Part shown: positions 7,869 to 15,214 of the stretch, one piece after another
How positions within the stretch are numbered: the stretch's first letter is position 1
How the letters are laid out: every line of letters begins with the position of its first letter
Source of the DNA: Lachnospiraceae bacterium
Lineage (GTDB): Bacteria > Bacillota_A > Clostridia > Lachnospirales > Lachnospiraceae
DNA: 27,507 nt
Assembly (NCBI GenBank): GCA_028694115.1
Contig: JAQUUB010000054.1
Coordinates: forward strand, 1 to 27,507
Direction of reading: 5' to 3'
The notes under the pieces: generated by a model
What the model was told of the DNA's origin: nothing
The model's input: the letters and a program-made list of their open reading frames with translations, nothing else
The model's database searches: none
Position numbers and translations under genes: made by a program

Positions 7869-8662
7869 CCCTGTCTGCTTCCTTTCTTTCTTGCGTATTC
7901 AGCAGCACCAAGTGCTCCCATCAGCTGTGGATCCACCTCCAGGTCAATGACCTTAATCTTCAGCACACGCTGGATAGCCTGCTCAAGGCCCTTGTTTTTC
8001 GCACAGCCACCAGTCAGTGTAATACTGTCTGTTGCGCCTGCTTTCTTCGCCATAACAAAACATCTTTTCGCCACAGAAAGCTCAATACCTGCTGCAATTT
8101 CATCCATGGGTTTTCCTTCTCCCACCAGTGATATCACTTCACTTTCTGCAAATACCGCACACTGAGCCGTAATTGGAATCGTATTCTTTGCCTTCAGAGA
8201 AAGTTCAGAGAACTCCTCCAGTGTCATCTCAAAGGCCCGGGCCATGGTCTCAAAAAATCGTCCTGTTCCTGCTGCACATTTATCATTCATAGCGAAGTTC
8301 TGTACAGTTCCGTCGGTGTCAATGGCAATCCCCTTTACGTCCTGTCCACCGATATCAATAATCGCTTTTATCTCTGGATTGACTACATGAACCCCCATGG
8401 CATGACAGCTGATCTCTGAGATATTCTCCTCTGCAAATGGCACCTTGTTTCGTCCGTACCCGGTTCCAACCAGATAGCTTAAGTCCTCCGGTGTATTCAG
8501 CTCCGGTACCTGCTTTACTGCCTCATCCAGTGCACCCCTGGCACTGAGTACCGGATTAATCCGGCTTCTTGTGGTTACATGTGCTGCGATTTTTCCTGTT
8601 TCATCCAGAATGACACATTTTGTATAGGTACTTCCGGCATCACATCCGCCAAAATATTTCAT
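7865..8662 (-). CDS. 2-Hydroxyacyl-CoA dehydratase activator (BadF/BadG/HgdC-type ATPase)
   Basis: A 265-residue member of the ASKHA ATPase family that passes single electrons, driven by ATP hydrolysis, to a dehydratase or double-cubane partner. Visible motifs are the phosphate-1 loop GGCDAGSTYTK (5-15), GTGYGRN (67-72), DIGGQDVKGI (103-112), and TGGCAKNKGLE near the end. The two cysteines that bridge the dimer's [4Fe-4S] cluster are Cys129 (NDKCAAGTG) and Cys168 (TAQCAVFAESE). The start at 8662 is preferred because AGAGG lies 7-8 bases upstream and family proteins begin here; an ATG at 8710 overlaps the previous gene and has no site. It directly follows the two dehydratase-family subunits. 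Confidence 0.93.
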   Translation of the reverse strand: MKYFGGCDAGSTYTKCVILDETGKIAAHVTTRSRINPVLSARGALDEAVKQVPELNTPEDLSYLVGTGYGRNKVPFAEENISEISCHAMGVHVVNPEIKAIIDIGGQDVKGIAIDTDGTVQNFAMNDKCAAGTGRFFETMARAFEMTLEEFSELSLKAKNTIPITAQCAVFAESEVISLVGEGKPMDEIAAGIELSVAKRCFVMAKKAGATDSITLTGGCAKNKGLEQAIQRVLKIKVIDLEVDPQLMGALGAAEYARKKGSRQG

Positions 8663-8703
8663 GCTTTTTCCTCTTTTCTCTGTTCTTGGCTCCCACTGTC
8701 CGT

Positions 8704-10242
8704 CTACCACATCTTTGAATCGTCAAAATCCTCCAGAGAAGGATCTATGGGTTCCTCCCGGCACACAGTACGCATATAGCGATTGACTTCCATACGCATA
8801 TCTTTTCTGGAAGCATCACTGGGCTTCATCAGGCTATGGCTGACCCAGATCAGATGAATCCCGCGCTTTCTCGCCTCTTCCTCAAAGAGTCCATGATAGC
8901 CGGACATAGACTTGCATCCCATGTGAGAATACATGATAACCATATCTGCATGAAAGCTTTCACAATATCGCCAAAGTGCTTCCACCCCCACTTCATAACC
9001 GCCGTTAGAACGATTACGCATAATCATGTTCTCATATAGATTGGCCAGATCCAGCATGGCCTGGTCTTTATCCTCTGTATTGATCATTCTGGTTGTCACA
9101 AGACTCAGCATGTCCACCAGGGGCACAATCCCCCAGCAGTTCTGCATCCAGATTGGAAATGCAGTATAGTATGCCGCCTGCACGCCCCAGGTAATAGCCC
9201 TGTGACGTACCTCCTTTACCACCGGAAGCTTCTTTCTAAAGCCTTCCTCCGCCCATCTTGTCAGCATCTCATCCGTATCCAAAAACATCTGATTACGGCC
9301 TCCGGCTGCCTGATACGTTCCGTATCGATACAGGGCCAGATTATCACCGATTACCTGAGGATAAGGGGTTGCGGAGATATCAAACCATCCCATCATATGC
9401 TCCGTCTCTTTATTGAACCGCTTCATGCAGTCAAAGAAATAATCCCAGTCAAACTTCTCTCCTGTCTGTTCCTCAATAAAATGAATGGCATTTTTCACTT
9501 CCTCCGCCGCATAATCCTGCACACTTTCCTGTGTGTGGCGAATCGGCACTGCCAGCTGAAAGGTTGGAATTGAAAAGTGTTCCGCCTCAAAACCATTTCC
9601 CATCAAGCTGCCATCACAGGTAGTATTACACTGAATCGCACAACTGCCAATCATCGGAAAGTCTCCCTCCAGTACAACCCCAAGCTCTGCCGCCGGCATG
9701 GGACAGACATCGCCTGGGATGCCATATAATTCACAGGCATCTATGTAATGAGACACTCCTTCCTGATTCATCATGGAGCAGGTATAGACCGATGGAACCT
9801 CCACAGAAAGCCAGGTCAGATTGGGAAATCCACTCATAATCGTACTCATCATATTTTCATCAAATAATACAATTTTACGATTGAACTCTTTATCATTTCC
9901 AATAGCCGGATCTGCCCGGAAGATCTTGGTAATCATATCGCACATATCAGTTACGATCAAGCCGATTCCTGTGTGTGCCATCCGAAGCTGCAGCCCTCTC
10001 ATCCCTTCTGTATGGCGATCAAAAAAGTCGGGAACAGCCAGGTAATTCAGCATCCAGCGATACCGGAAAAAGCCCTTGATATTGTTCTTTTTCATGGTAA
10101 AGGTAATCAGTGTTTTCCAGATCTTCAGCCACTGGGTATAGTCATACCAGGTGTCCTTCCAGCCCCTCCATTCACGACGTTTCCTTGCTTTTTTTCCTGT
10201 ATAAAACTGTCCAAGGGGTTCGCTTCCAAGCTCTTTACTCAT
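8704..10242 (-). CDS. 2-Hydroxyacyl-CoA dehydratase-family protein, large subunit (512 aa)
   Basis: A 512-residue protein of the HgdA/HgdB/BcrBC superfamily, which uses an activator-fed Fe-S cluster for radical reductions. Two-domain organisation is apparent. The first half has DVCPMPAAELG (178-188) and a cysteine group GSCAIQCNTTCDG (Cys201, 205, 209), with Cys101 and Cys155 upstream. The C-terminal half has YSHMGCKSMSG (Cys443), corresponding to the family's conserved late cysteine. The first 60 residues are unusually basic and Trp/Tyr-rich. At 512 aa it is longer than typical HgdA/B (about 380-480). Its ATG overlaps the stop of the 396-aa partner (ATGA). No CoA-transferase or acyl-CoA dehydrogenase is nearby, so a classical amino-acid fermentation role is not supported. 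Confidence 0.85.
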   Translation of the reverse strand: MSKELGSEPLGQFYTGKKARKRREWRGWKDTWYDYTQWLKIWKTLITFTMKKNNIKGFFRYRWMLNYLAVPDFFDRHTEGMRGLQLRMAHTGIGLIVTDMCDMITKIFRADPAIGNDKEFNRKIVLFDENMMSTIMSGFPNLTWLSVEVPSVYTCSMMNQEGVSHYIDACELYGIPGDVCPMPAAELGVVLEGDFPMIGSCAIQCNTTCDGSLMGNGFEAEHFSIPTFQLAVPIRHTQESVQDYAAEEVKNAIHFIEEQTGEKFDWDYFFDCMKRFNKETEHMMGWFDISATPYPQVIGDNLALYRYGTYQAAGGRNQMFLDTDEMLTRWAEEGFRKKLPVVKEVRHRAITWGVQAAYYTAFPIWMQNCWGIVPLVDMLSLVTTRMINTEDKDQAMLDLANLYENMIMRNRSNGGYEVGVEALWRYCESFHADMVIMYSHMGCKSMSGYHGLFEEEARKRGIHLIWVSHSLMKPSDASRKDMRMEVNRYMRTVCREEPIDPSLEDFDDSKMW

Positions 10243-11429
10243 CCCTTCACCTCTTTTGCAATATTCTTAATCTCAATGCTTTCCACAAAGGCCTGCACTC
10301 TTGTGCGAAGCTGTCCGGAATTGCCCACCACGTAAGGATGATCCACAGAAAGAACCGGATATCCGTATTCCTCCCGCATTACATGACTTCCCCGAACACG
10401 CTCGTATCCCCAGTAATCACAGAATTTGATCTGCTGATAGATGATTCCGTCCGCATGATATTCTCTTGCCAGACTCTCGATATATTGTTTTCGCTCCACA
10501 ATCTTTGCCGTATCCATAAAGCGTGGACATTGTCCCCATCGGATATACTGCCGGCAAATCTGAGTGAGCACATCCTCTTCCTTATTAAGGGTAAAGACCT
10601 GTCTGCCCGGCAGAGAACCAAAGCAGAAGCGATCTGCCACAACCAGTGCACCTGCCTCTTCTGTTAAGCGAATCAGTCCCGGATCATCAATCTCTGATCC
10701 CGCCATCAAAACTCTGGCACGAAACTTCTTCTCATCTGGTTTACGTTCCCGCAATTCGTCCAGCGTCTCCGACAACAGCGGAATCAGTGCATCCTTGGGA
10801 CAACAGTAGGTTGCCAGACAAAATACAGCAAACTCATAGCCCGTGATCCTCGGAATCTCTTCCTTTCGATAATCACCTATGGCGGTAATCAGACGACTGA
10901 TCTCATTTTGCTCCTTCACGGCCTGTCTCAGTGCCCCATCAGAGATGTCCAGTCCCAGCTTTTCCTGTAACGGCTCCAGTACATGTATCCGCATCTGCTT
11001 TACATAATGTCTCAGCGCTGCATCGTCCGACTTCATGGGAACATCCGAATAAGATACAAAAAAATGCTCCTTATTACAGAGCTTCAGATGCTCTATGTTT
11101 TCCACGCACCGATTCATCTGAGAACAGGCATCCGGCGCTATGATACAATCCAAAAACTCATAACCACCTTCAATCGCCCGCTCCAAAATCGCACGACAGC
11201 CTTCGCAAAGAAGGCTTGTCATATAGTAAGTCCCCATCTCGATAGATCCGGTTCTCGGCGCACGAAGCCTCACTGAAAAGCTTCCCGGCAGGTTCAAAAG
11301 GGGCTCCGGAATCTGAAAACAGACACTGCCTATCGCCTTCTTTCCTCCATTTACAGCCTCCCTCACAAGATCATTATTGACCTCCTGGAGAAGCTTTTCC
11401 ATCTCATATAAGTGCTTTAAATCCTTCAA
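10239..11429 (-). CDS. 2-Hydroxyacyl-CoA dehydratase-family protein, small subunit (396 aa)
   Basis: A 396-residue partner of the 512-aa subunit. Cluster-ligand candidates are Cys75 and Cys78 (LLCEGCR), Cys102 and Cys108 in the first half, and Cys337 in QQIKFCDYWGYER. The C-terminal SGQLRTRVQAFVE is the strongly conserved GQ-x-RTR-x-QAF-E motif of the family. Related proteins include (R)-2-hydroxyacyl-CoA dehydratase subunits, benzoyl-CoA reductase BcrB/C and the double-cubane cluster protein of Carboxydothermus. Which of these best fits cannot be settled by eye. The start is a TTG at 11429 with AGGAG six bases before it; the gene lies 34 bases after the CooC-like gene and overlaps the next gene by four bases, implying stoichiometric translation. 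Confidence 0.87.
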   Translation of the reverse strand: MKDLKHLYEMEKLLQEVNNDLVREAVNGGKKAIGSVCFQIPEPLLNLPGSFSVRLRAPRTGSIEMGTYYMTSLLCEGCRAILERAIEGGYEFLDCIIAPDACSQMNRCVENIEHLKLCNKEHFFVSYSDVPMKSDDAALRHYVKQMRIHVLEPLQEKLGLDISDGALRQAVKEQNEISRLITAIGDYRKEEIPRITGYEFAVFCLATYCCPKDALIPLLSETLDELRERKPDEKKFRARVLMAGSEIDDPGLIRLTEEAGALVVADRFCFGSLPGRQVFTLNKEEDVLTQICRQYIRWGQCPRFMDTAKIVERKQYIESLAREYHADGIIYQQIKFCDYWGYERVRGSHVMREEYGYPVLSVDHPYVVGNSGQLRTRVQAFVESIEIKNIAKEVKG

Positions 11430-11463
11430 ATCATTCTCCTATTCGTAACATTTCTCCCGCTGT

Positions 11464-12249
11464 TTACAGCAGGTGTATCTTATGCAATGCTTCTCTCATT
11501 CCAGCTACAACTTCTGTATCCTCCGGCAGATGAAAGACATTCTTTCCCGTAAGATCGAACTGTGTCAGCCTGCTGTCTATACCAATATAAGAAAGAACCG
11601 GTATATCGCCGGTATGAATATATTCCTTCATCGACATATCCGGCATTCGATTTACCACAGCCCCCACCTCTTCATACATAACCAGTTCCTCTGCAACCGC
11701 CTTGATGGTCTGAATCACATCGGTACCCTTCCTGCTGGAATCCGTAACCAGAATCAGGTGTGTCACCTTCTCCATCACACGGCGGTTAATCTGCTCAATG
11801 CCTGCTTCTCCATCAATCACCACGTAATCAAAATTTTTCGAGAGCATCTGGATCACTGCCTTCAAGTAGGAGTTAATCTTACAGTAACAGCCTGCCGCTT
11901 CCGGTCTTCCAATCGCAATAAATGCAAATCCCTCTGACTCCACGATGGCATCCGTAATCCGGTACTGGGCTTCTCCAAGCAGTTCAATCGCTGACCTGGT
12001 ATTCCCCTCTTCCACGGTCTTGACAACCTCTTTTCGAATATCATCGATAGTCAATTCTACTTCAATTCCAAGTGCCGTAGAGAGTCCTACCGCAGGATCT
12101 GCATCTATCGCAAGAATCCTTTTATCCGGGTATGCCGCAGTCAAAAGCTTTACACTGACCGCCGCAAGAGAAGTCTTTCCCACTCCGCCTTTTCCGGCAA
12201 ATGCCAAAATCTTTGGCTGTATCCTTGTCTCATCTTTCGTCAATTCCAT
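11464..12249 (-). CDS. CooC-type nickel-insertion ATPase (MinD/ArsA superfamily)
   Basis: A 261-residue SIMIBI-class ATPase. It has the deviant Walker A GKGGVGKT (19-26, with signature Lys20 and Lys25), AIDADPA (48-53) for switch I, and VVIDGEAGIEQ (143-152) as the extended Walker B. GRPEAAGCYCK (114-124) contains the CxC pair (Cys121, Cys123) with which CooC dimers bind Ni(II). CooC proteins load nickel into CO dehydrogenase C-clusters, or into acetyl-CoA synthase as the AcsF variants. No CODH catalytic subunit is in the window. The partner in this operon is instead the dehydratase-type pair and the AcsB-like domain, suggesting nickel or another metal is delivered to one of them. GGGAG precedes the ATG. 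Confidence 0.88.
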   Translation of the reverse strand: MELTKDETRIQPKILAFAGKGGVGKTSLAAVSVKLLTAAYPDKRILAIDADPAVGLSTALGIEVELTIDDIRKEVVKTVEEGNTRSAIELLGEAQYRITDAIVESEGFAFIAIGRPEAAGCYCKINSYLKAVIQMLSKNFDYVVIDGEAGIEQINRRVMEKVTHLILVTDSSRKGTDVIQTIKAVAEELVMYEEVGAVVNRMPDMSMKEYIHTGDIPVLSYIGIDSRLTQFDLTGKNVFHLPEDTEVVAGMREALHKIHLL

Positions 12250-12293
12250 CTTTTCTCCCTGCTGGCAAAAGTGCTTTTTCCTCTTATATTTTC

Positions 12294-12572
12294 TTATAAT
12301 CCTGCAAAAAACAACTCATAAAAGTCTTCCTGATATTCCAATGCAGGCGAATTCTCACCGCCGCCATTTGTACTTCTTTTCATGGTCGCATGAAAATCCT
12401 CTCCGGCATTGATCAGCTCCATCTCATAGATGGGATATCCCATACTCTGACATACACGGCAAAATGCCTCCACGGGATTTTTCTCGTTCCTGGAGTCCAG
12501 AAACGCCCTGCGAATCTCGGGATCCTTCTGTGCTTTTTTCTTCAATTCATCCAATAACTCTATTATGTTCAT
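12294..12572 (-). CDS. Small conserved protein, Nif11-like, 92 aa
   Basis: The first 60 residues have the look of the Nif11/nitrile-hydratase-alpha-type leader domain: LLDELKKKAQKDPEIRRAFL, then a short-chain hydrophobic stretch ending in SMGYPIYEMEL. Two cysteines lie close together (FCRVCQSMG). A glycine-rich turn (STNGGGENSP) follows, and an acidic/aromatic tail ends DFYELFFAGL. Nif11-like domains occur in nitrogenase-associated proteins and as RiPP leader peptides. No RiPP-modifying enzyme is present here, so a leader function is doubtful. It is encoded 7 bases after the 75-aa gene and 44 bases before CooC, so it may be a small partner of the metalloenzyme machinery. The family call is tentative. 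Confidence 0.6.
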   Translation of the reverse strand: MNIIELLDELKKKAQKDPEIRRAFLDSRNEKNPVEAFCRVCQSMGYPIYEMELINAGEDFHATMKRSTNGGGENSPALEYQEDFYELFFAGL

Positions 12573-12579
12573 AGGCCAC

Positions 12580-12807
12580 CTACCATTCTTTTCGAATACT
12601 ATCTTTTTCTATTGTATACGTTCTGGCAAATGTGTCAATATCTTCCTCACTGCGAATCAACATCAATTCATCGAATTTTCCTGTTTCTTCATCCTTGAAG
12701 CCTGCCACACGTTCCCCTGTGCAGATACTTGCATGGATAACTGGGTACTTCCCTGTTGTATCATAGAGTGTTTCCCTGTTTTTCTTCTTATGAAATAACA
12801 TTTCCAT
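12580..12807 (-). CDS. Conserved small hypothetical protein, 75 aa
   Basis: A 75-residue soluble protein with a basic N-terminus (LFHKKKN) and a compact segment PVIHASICTGERVAGFKDEE, followed by an alternating acidic region and KFDELMLIRSEED. It has no membrane segment and no known catalytic motif. In my recollection this type of protein is widespread in Lachnospiraceae next to the Nif11-like gene, but its role is unknown. It lies 17 bases after the phosphatase stop codon and 7 bases before the 92-aa gene, indicating co-transcription from the phosphatase promoter. Confidence 0.65.
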   Translation of the reverse strand: MEMLFHKKKNRETLYDTTGKYPVIHASICTGERVAGFKDEETGKFDELMLIRSEEDIDTFARTYTIEKDSIRKEW

Positions 12808-12824
12808 CGCCTCCCTTTGATGTA

Positions 12825-13274
12825 CTAGAGTTCCTTTAGTAATCCCGTGCAGCCTTCTAAGACGTCACGATAGGTCGCATCAAAATTCCCGGTATACCAA
12901 GGATCCGCAATATCCGCTCCCGCACGCTTTGTAAAATCCAGCAGCCTGTATATTTTCCCTTCCGGATCACCGCCAAAGATGCGTTTCATGTTCCGGATAT
13001 TAGCCGTATCCATACCAATCAGATAATCATAATCTTCATAGTCCGCTTTCACAATCTGCCGCGCCCTGTGATTCCCGCAGGGAATCCCTTCCTCCATTAA
13101 CTTTGCTCTGGTCCCTGGATGCATCGTGCTGCCGATTTCTTCGCGACTGGTTGCAGCGGAATCAATTAAGAAGTCATATTCACGGTGTGACTTGTGCACC
13201 AGGGCTTTCATTACCTGTTCAGACATTGTGCTGCGGCAGATGTTGCCGTGGCAGATGAATAAAACTTTTATCAT
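12825..13274 (-). CDS. Low-molecular-weight protein tyrosine phosphatase; integration target
   Basis: A 149-residue cysteine phosphatase hydrolysing phosphotyrosine (or arginine/low-Mr phosphate) in the cytoplasm. The catalytic P-loop is CHGNICRS (nucleophile Cys8, Arg14), followed by MSEQV. The general-acid loop is ADPWYTGNFD near residue 122. Length is normal for the family (about 145-160). The codons for residues 7-11 lie within a 14-bp repeat that recurs at 23598. From residue 8 upstream, the start codon, ribosome site and promoter belong to the inserted element, not the ancestral chromosome. Reading frame and active site are intact. It is the first gene of a leftward run through the CooC/dehydratase genes (17-base gap to the next), so its promoter probably serves them too. 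Confidence 0.92.
   Translation of the reverse strand: MIKVLFICHGNICRSTMSEQVMKALVHKSHREYDFLIDSAATSREEIGSTMHPGTRAKLMEEGIPCGNHRARQIVKADYEDYDYLIGMDTANIRNMKRIFGGDPEGKIYRLLDFTKRAGADIADPWYTGNFDATYRDVLEGCTGLLKEL
13240..13253. repeat. Left attachment repeat (att) of element 1, inside the phosphatase gene
   Basis: The 14 bases ATGTTGCCGTGGCA match 23598-23611 exactly and flanking bases then diverge. On the coding (minus) strand it covers the Cys-His-Gly-Asn-Ile codons of the phosphatase P-loop. The core is an imperfect dyad (TTGCC-GT-GGCA), as expected for a tyrosine-recombinase crossover site. It lies 184 bases from the integrase stop codon. Confidence 0.8.
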
Positions 13275-13392
13275 CTCTTACATTTCCTTTCATAAGTCTT
13301 CAAAACCTTATATTTAATGGGTTTCTAAGACTCTACTAATATTTTACATTTACATAAATGTTCATAAATCTTCGTAGTTTAACACGAAAAGT

Positions 13393-13482
13393 GTGTAGTA
13401 AATTGTGTAGTAACCGAATAGTTTCAAAGTACTGTATTATAAGGCTCTATCCGTATTCACACTTTCCCCATTATGTGTAGTA
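13393..13482 (+). repeat. Integrase arm-type repeats, left end of element 1
   Basis: The octamer GTGTAGTA occurs at 13393-13400, 13405-13412 and 13475-13482 in the same orientation. The first two are 12 bases apart (about one helical turn), and the third overlaps the end of the integrase gene. The same octamer recurs twice at the other end of the element (23522, 23533). This distribution fits binding sites for the N-terminal arm-binding domain of the integrase. Confidence 0.65.
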
Positions 13483-14639
13483 AACTTAAGAATCTTCATG
13501 AGCGAAGCTTCTGCTTGGTCGAATCCTACATGTGTGTAAGTATTCATTGTTGTCCTAGCTTCTGAATGTCCCATAAAATATTGAAGGCTCTTCACATCTA
13601 GCCCCATGTAATGCATATCTGTACAAAACGTATGTCTCATGACATGTGGTGTAATGTGAGGAAGAGGTGTATCTGGGTATAGCTTATTGTACTTCTTCAT
13701 TGCCCAACGCATCTCATTTTCGATGTGCAATGCAACTTTGGGGCGTTCATTCTTGTCCAACATAATAAATCCAGTATAACCATCTACTATCATCTCTGTT
13801 TTTGCCTTCGGTCTGTTGGCAATCATGTTCTTAAGGCTCTGGTATACTTCATTATCCATAGCAATCCATCTACGTCCGCTTTCGGTCTTTGTTAATTCAA
13901 CATAATATTTACCACCACGTTCTCGTATAAGCTGATGGTTAACATTAATTCTACGATTCTTAAAATTCAAATCCTTAAAAGTAAGTCCACAAAATTCACT
14001 TACCCTCATACCAGTATGTAATAACACAACAAATTCATCATAGTATTTGTTATAAGTAGAATCAGTTCTAACAAATTCCATCCACACTTTCTTTTGTTCT
14101 TCTGTAAGTGCTATTCGTTTTTTAGAATCATTAACAATTACATCTGTAAGCTTGAAATCAAAAGGATTTTTTCGTACAATGTCTTCATTGAAAGCCATTT
14201 GAAATGCAGGTCTCAGTACACCTCTAACCGATGTCAATGTACTATATCCTCTTCCGTCAGTGGCTAATTTACTAATCCACAATTGAGCATCAGAGACCTT
14301 AATACCTCTGATGCATTTTTGTGAAAATGACTCTTTCTTAAGTAAATTCAAAACGAAGTCATATCCTACTTTTGTGTTATATCTAACATTCTGTTTAAGA
14401 GCTATATATCGTTCAACAAGATGTAATACATCAATATTTCCTTTTGTATAATCAACACCTCCCTCAAGCTCCTTTTGAATCGCCTTTTCTTTTTCTCGAA
14501 GTTCATTCAAATTTGATGAATATACATATTGTGTTTTCCCCCAGATATCTTTATAACGATACTGATAAATTAAATCTTTGCGCTGACTTTCCCCTGTTTT
14601 GAGTACTCGTCCTTTTATATCTTTTCTATTTCCTGACAT
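13437..14639 (-). CDS. Tyrosine recombinase/integrase of element 1 (Tn916 Int type)
   Basis: A 400-residue integrase. An N-terminal arm-binding domain of Tn916 type (RVLKTGESQRKDLIYQYRYK) precedes a core-binding SAM-like region (about 70-170) and the catalytic domain. Catalytic residues are Arg212 (HTGMRVSEF), probable Lys251, His332 and Arg335 (PHVMRHTF), His358 (GHSEARTTMNTY) and the nucleophile Tyr368. AAAGGAG lies 8 bases before the ATG. It is clearly related to the second integrase at 23793-25007 (shared RGYSTxxSVRGVxRPAFQMA segment), and both elements use the same target. Its 3' end points at the attachment repeat, the usual arrangement for the family. Excision probably requires the Xis encoded just upstream. 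Confidence 0.95.
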   Translation of the reverse strand: MSGNRKDIKGRVLKTGESQRKDLIYQYRYKDIWGKTQYVYSSNLNELREKEKAIQKELEGGVDYTKGNIDVLHLVERYIALKQNVRYNTKVGYDFVLNLLKKESFSQKCIRGIKVSDAQLWISKLATDGRGYSTLTSVRGVLRPAFQMAFNEDIVRKNPFDFKLTDVIVNDSKKRIALTEEQKKVWMEFVRTDSTYNKYYDEFVVLLHTGMRVSEFCGLTFKDLNFKNRRINVNHQLIRERGGKYYVELTKTESGRRWIAMDNEVYQSLKNMIANRPKAKTEMIVDGYTGFIMLDKNERPKVALHIENEMRWAMKKYNKLYPDTPLPHITPHVMRHTFCTDMHYMGLDVKSLQYFMGHSEARTTMNTYTHVGFDQAEASLMKILKFTTHNGESVNTDRAL

Positions 14640-14728
14640 TTGTCTCTCCTTTCAAAAAAAGAAGAGATTGATATGACAATATTTAGTATATCACATGCGA
14701 CCTCTTCCTTCTATATTCAAAATCGAAA

Positions 14729-14926
14729 TTATATTATATACAGATTACCTAAGTATGCATCTAATTTCTTTCGTTTAAATAACCTTTTATTGCCATTCAT
14801 TAAAATAAAATCGCAGTTTTTTTCACTAGATAATTCTCTTAATTTATGAATTCCAATGTTTGTGTAAATAGCTGCTTCTTCTAATGTCAAAATACTTTTT
14901 TCCCAAATTGGAATTTCTTTTTTCAT
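14729..14926 (-). CDS. xis: Excisionase of element 1 (Tn916 Xis-like), 65 aa
   Basis: A 65-residue MerR-type winged-helix DNA-bending protein. PIWEKSILTLEEAAIYTNIG is the family's N-terminal helix-turn-helix, and ILMNGNKRLFKRKKLDAYL is the wing and C-terminal helix. The Tn916 counterpart is 67 aa with the same PIWER..LT.EEA...IG framework. The ATG at 14926 is preferred because GGAGG lies 9 bases upstream; starting at 14950 would include the ribosome site. It is encoded just upstream of int on the same strand and directs excision by bending the attachment arms. Unlike its counterpart in element 2 it is intact, so element 1 should be excisable. Confidence 0.85.
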   Translation of the reverse strand: MKKEIPIWEKSILTLEEAAIYTNIGIHKLRELSSEKNCDFILMNGNKRLFKRKKLDAYLGNLYII

Positions 14927-14946
14927 GTGTATTTTCCTCCAAAATT

Positions 14947-15156
14947 TCAAGCAATAATATCCTTCTCTTCATCAATTACGAACACCTTAAATAATGCATC
15001 TTCATTATTTTGAAATACTCATTCTGCATCAATTGGTATTTTCACCGAAGCATCTGAATTATTGTAGATAATTCACGACAGTACATCATCTGCTCTTCCT
15101 AATACAAGATAATTTAAGATTAGTTTTTTCCCATATAGATATTTTTTCTTAATCAC
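14947..15156 (-). pseudogene. 70-codon gene interrupted by two in-frame TGA codons
   Basis: From a GTG at 15156, with AAAGGGGG five bases upstream, one frame stays coherent for 70 codons if two TGA codons are read through (codon 28 at 15073-15075, codon 46 at 15019-15021). The pieces are MIKKKYLYGKKLILNYLVLG...DDVLS, then IIYNNSDASVKIPIDAE, then VFQNNEDALFKVFVIDEEKD. Trp fits both TGA positions well (LSWII, DAEWVF), so each could be a TGG-to-TGA change. Surrounding genes of the element use TGG for Trp normally, so a different genetic code is not indicated. It lies between rep and xis on the same strand, and its final TGA is 20 bases before the Xis start. Function unknown. Confidence 0.6.
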
Positions 15157-15214
15157 GGTTGCCCCCTTTCATCAATCAAATGGTAATTTATTACTCGTAT
15201 ATGTCATAAATCTA

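Noticed and set aside
8663..8710. Longer N-terminus for the activase (ATG at 8710)
   Set aside because: It has no ribosome site, overlaps the previous gene and adds residues that family members lack.
6973..12249. A Wood-Ljungdahl CODH/ACS operon
   Set aside because: CooC and an AcsB-like domain are present, but no CODH catalytic subunit, corrinoid protein, methyltransferase or A-cluster domain is found.
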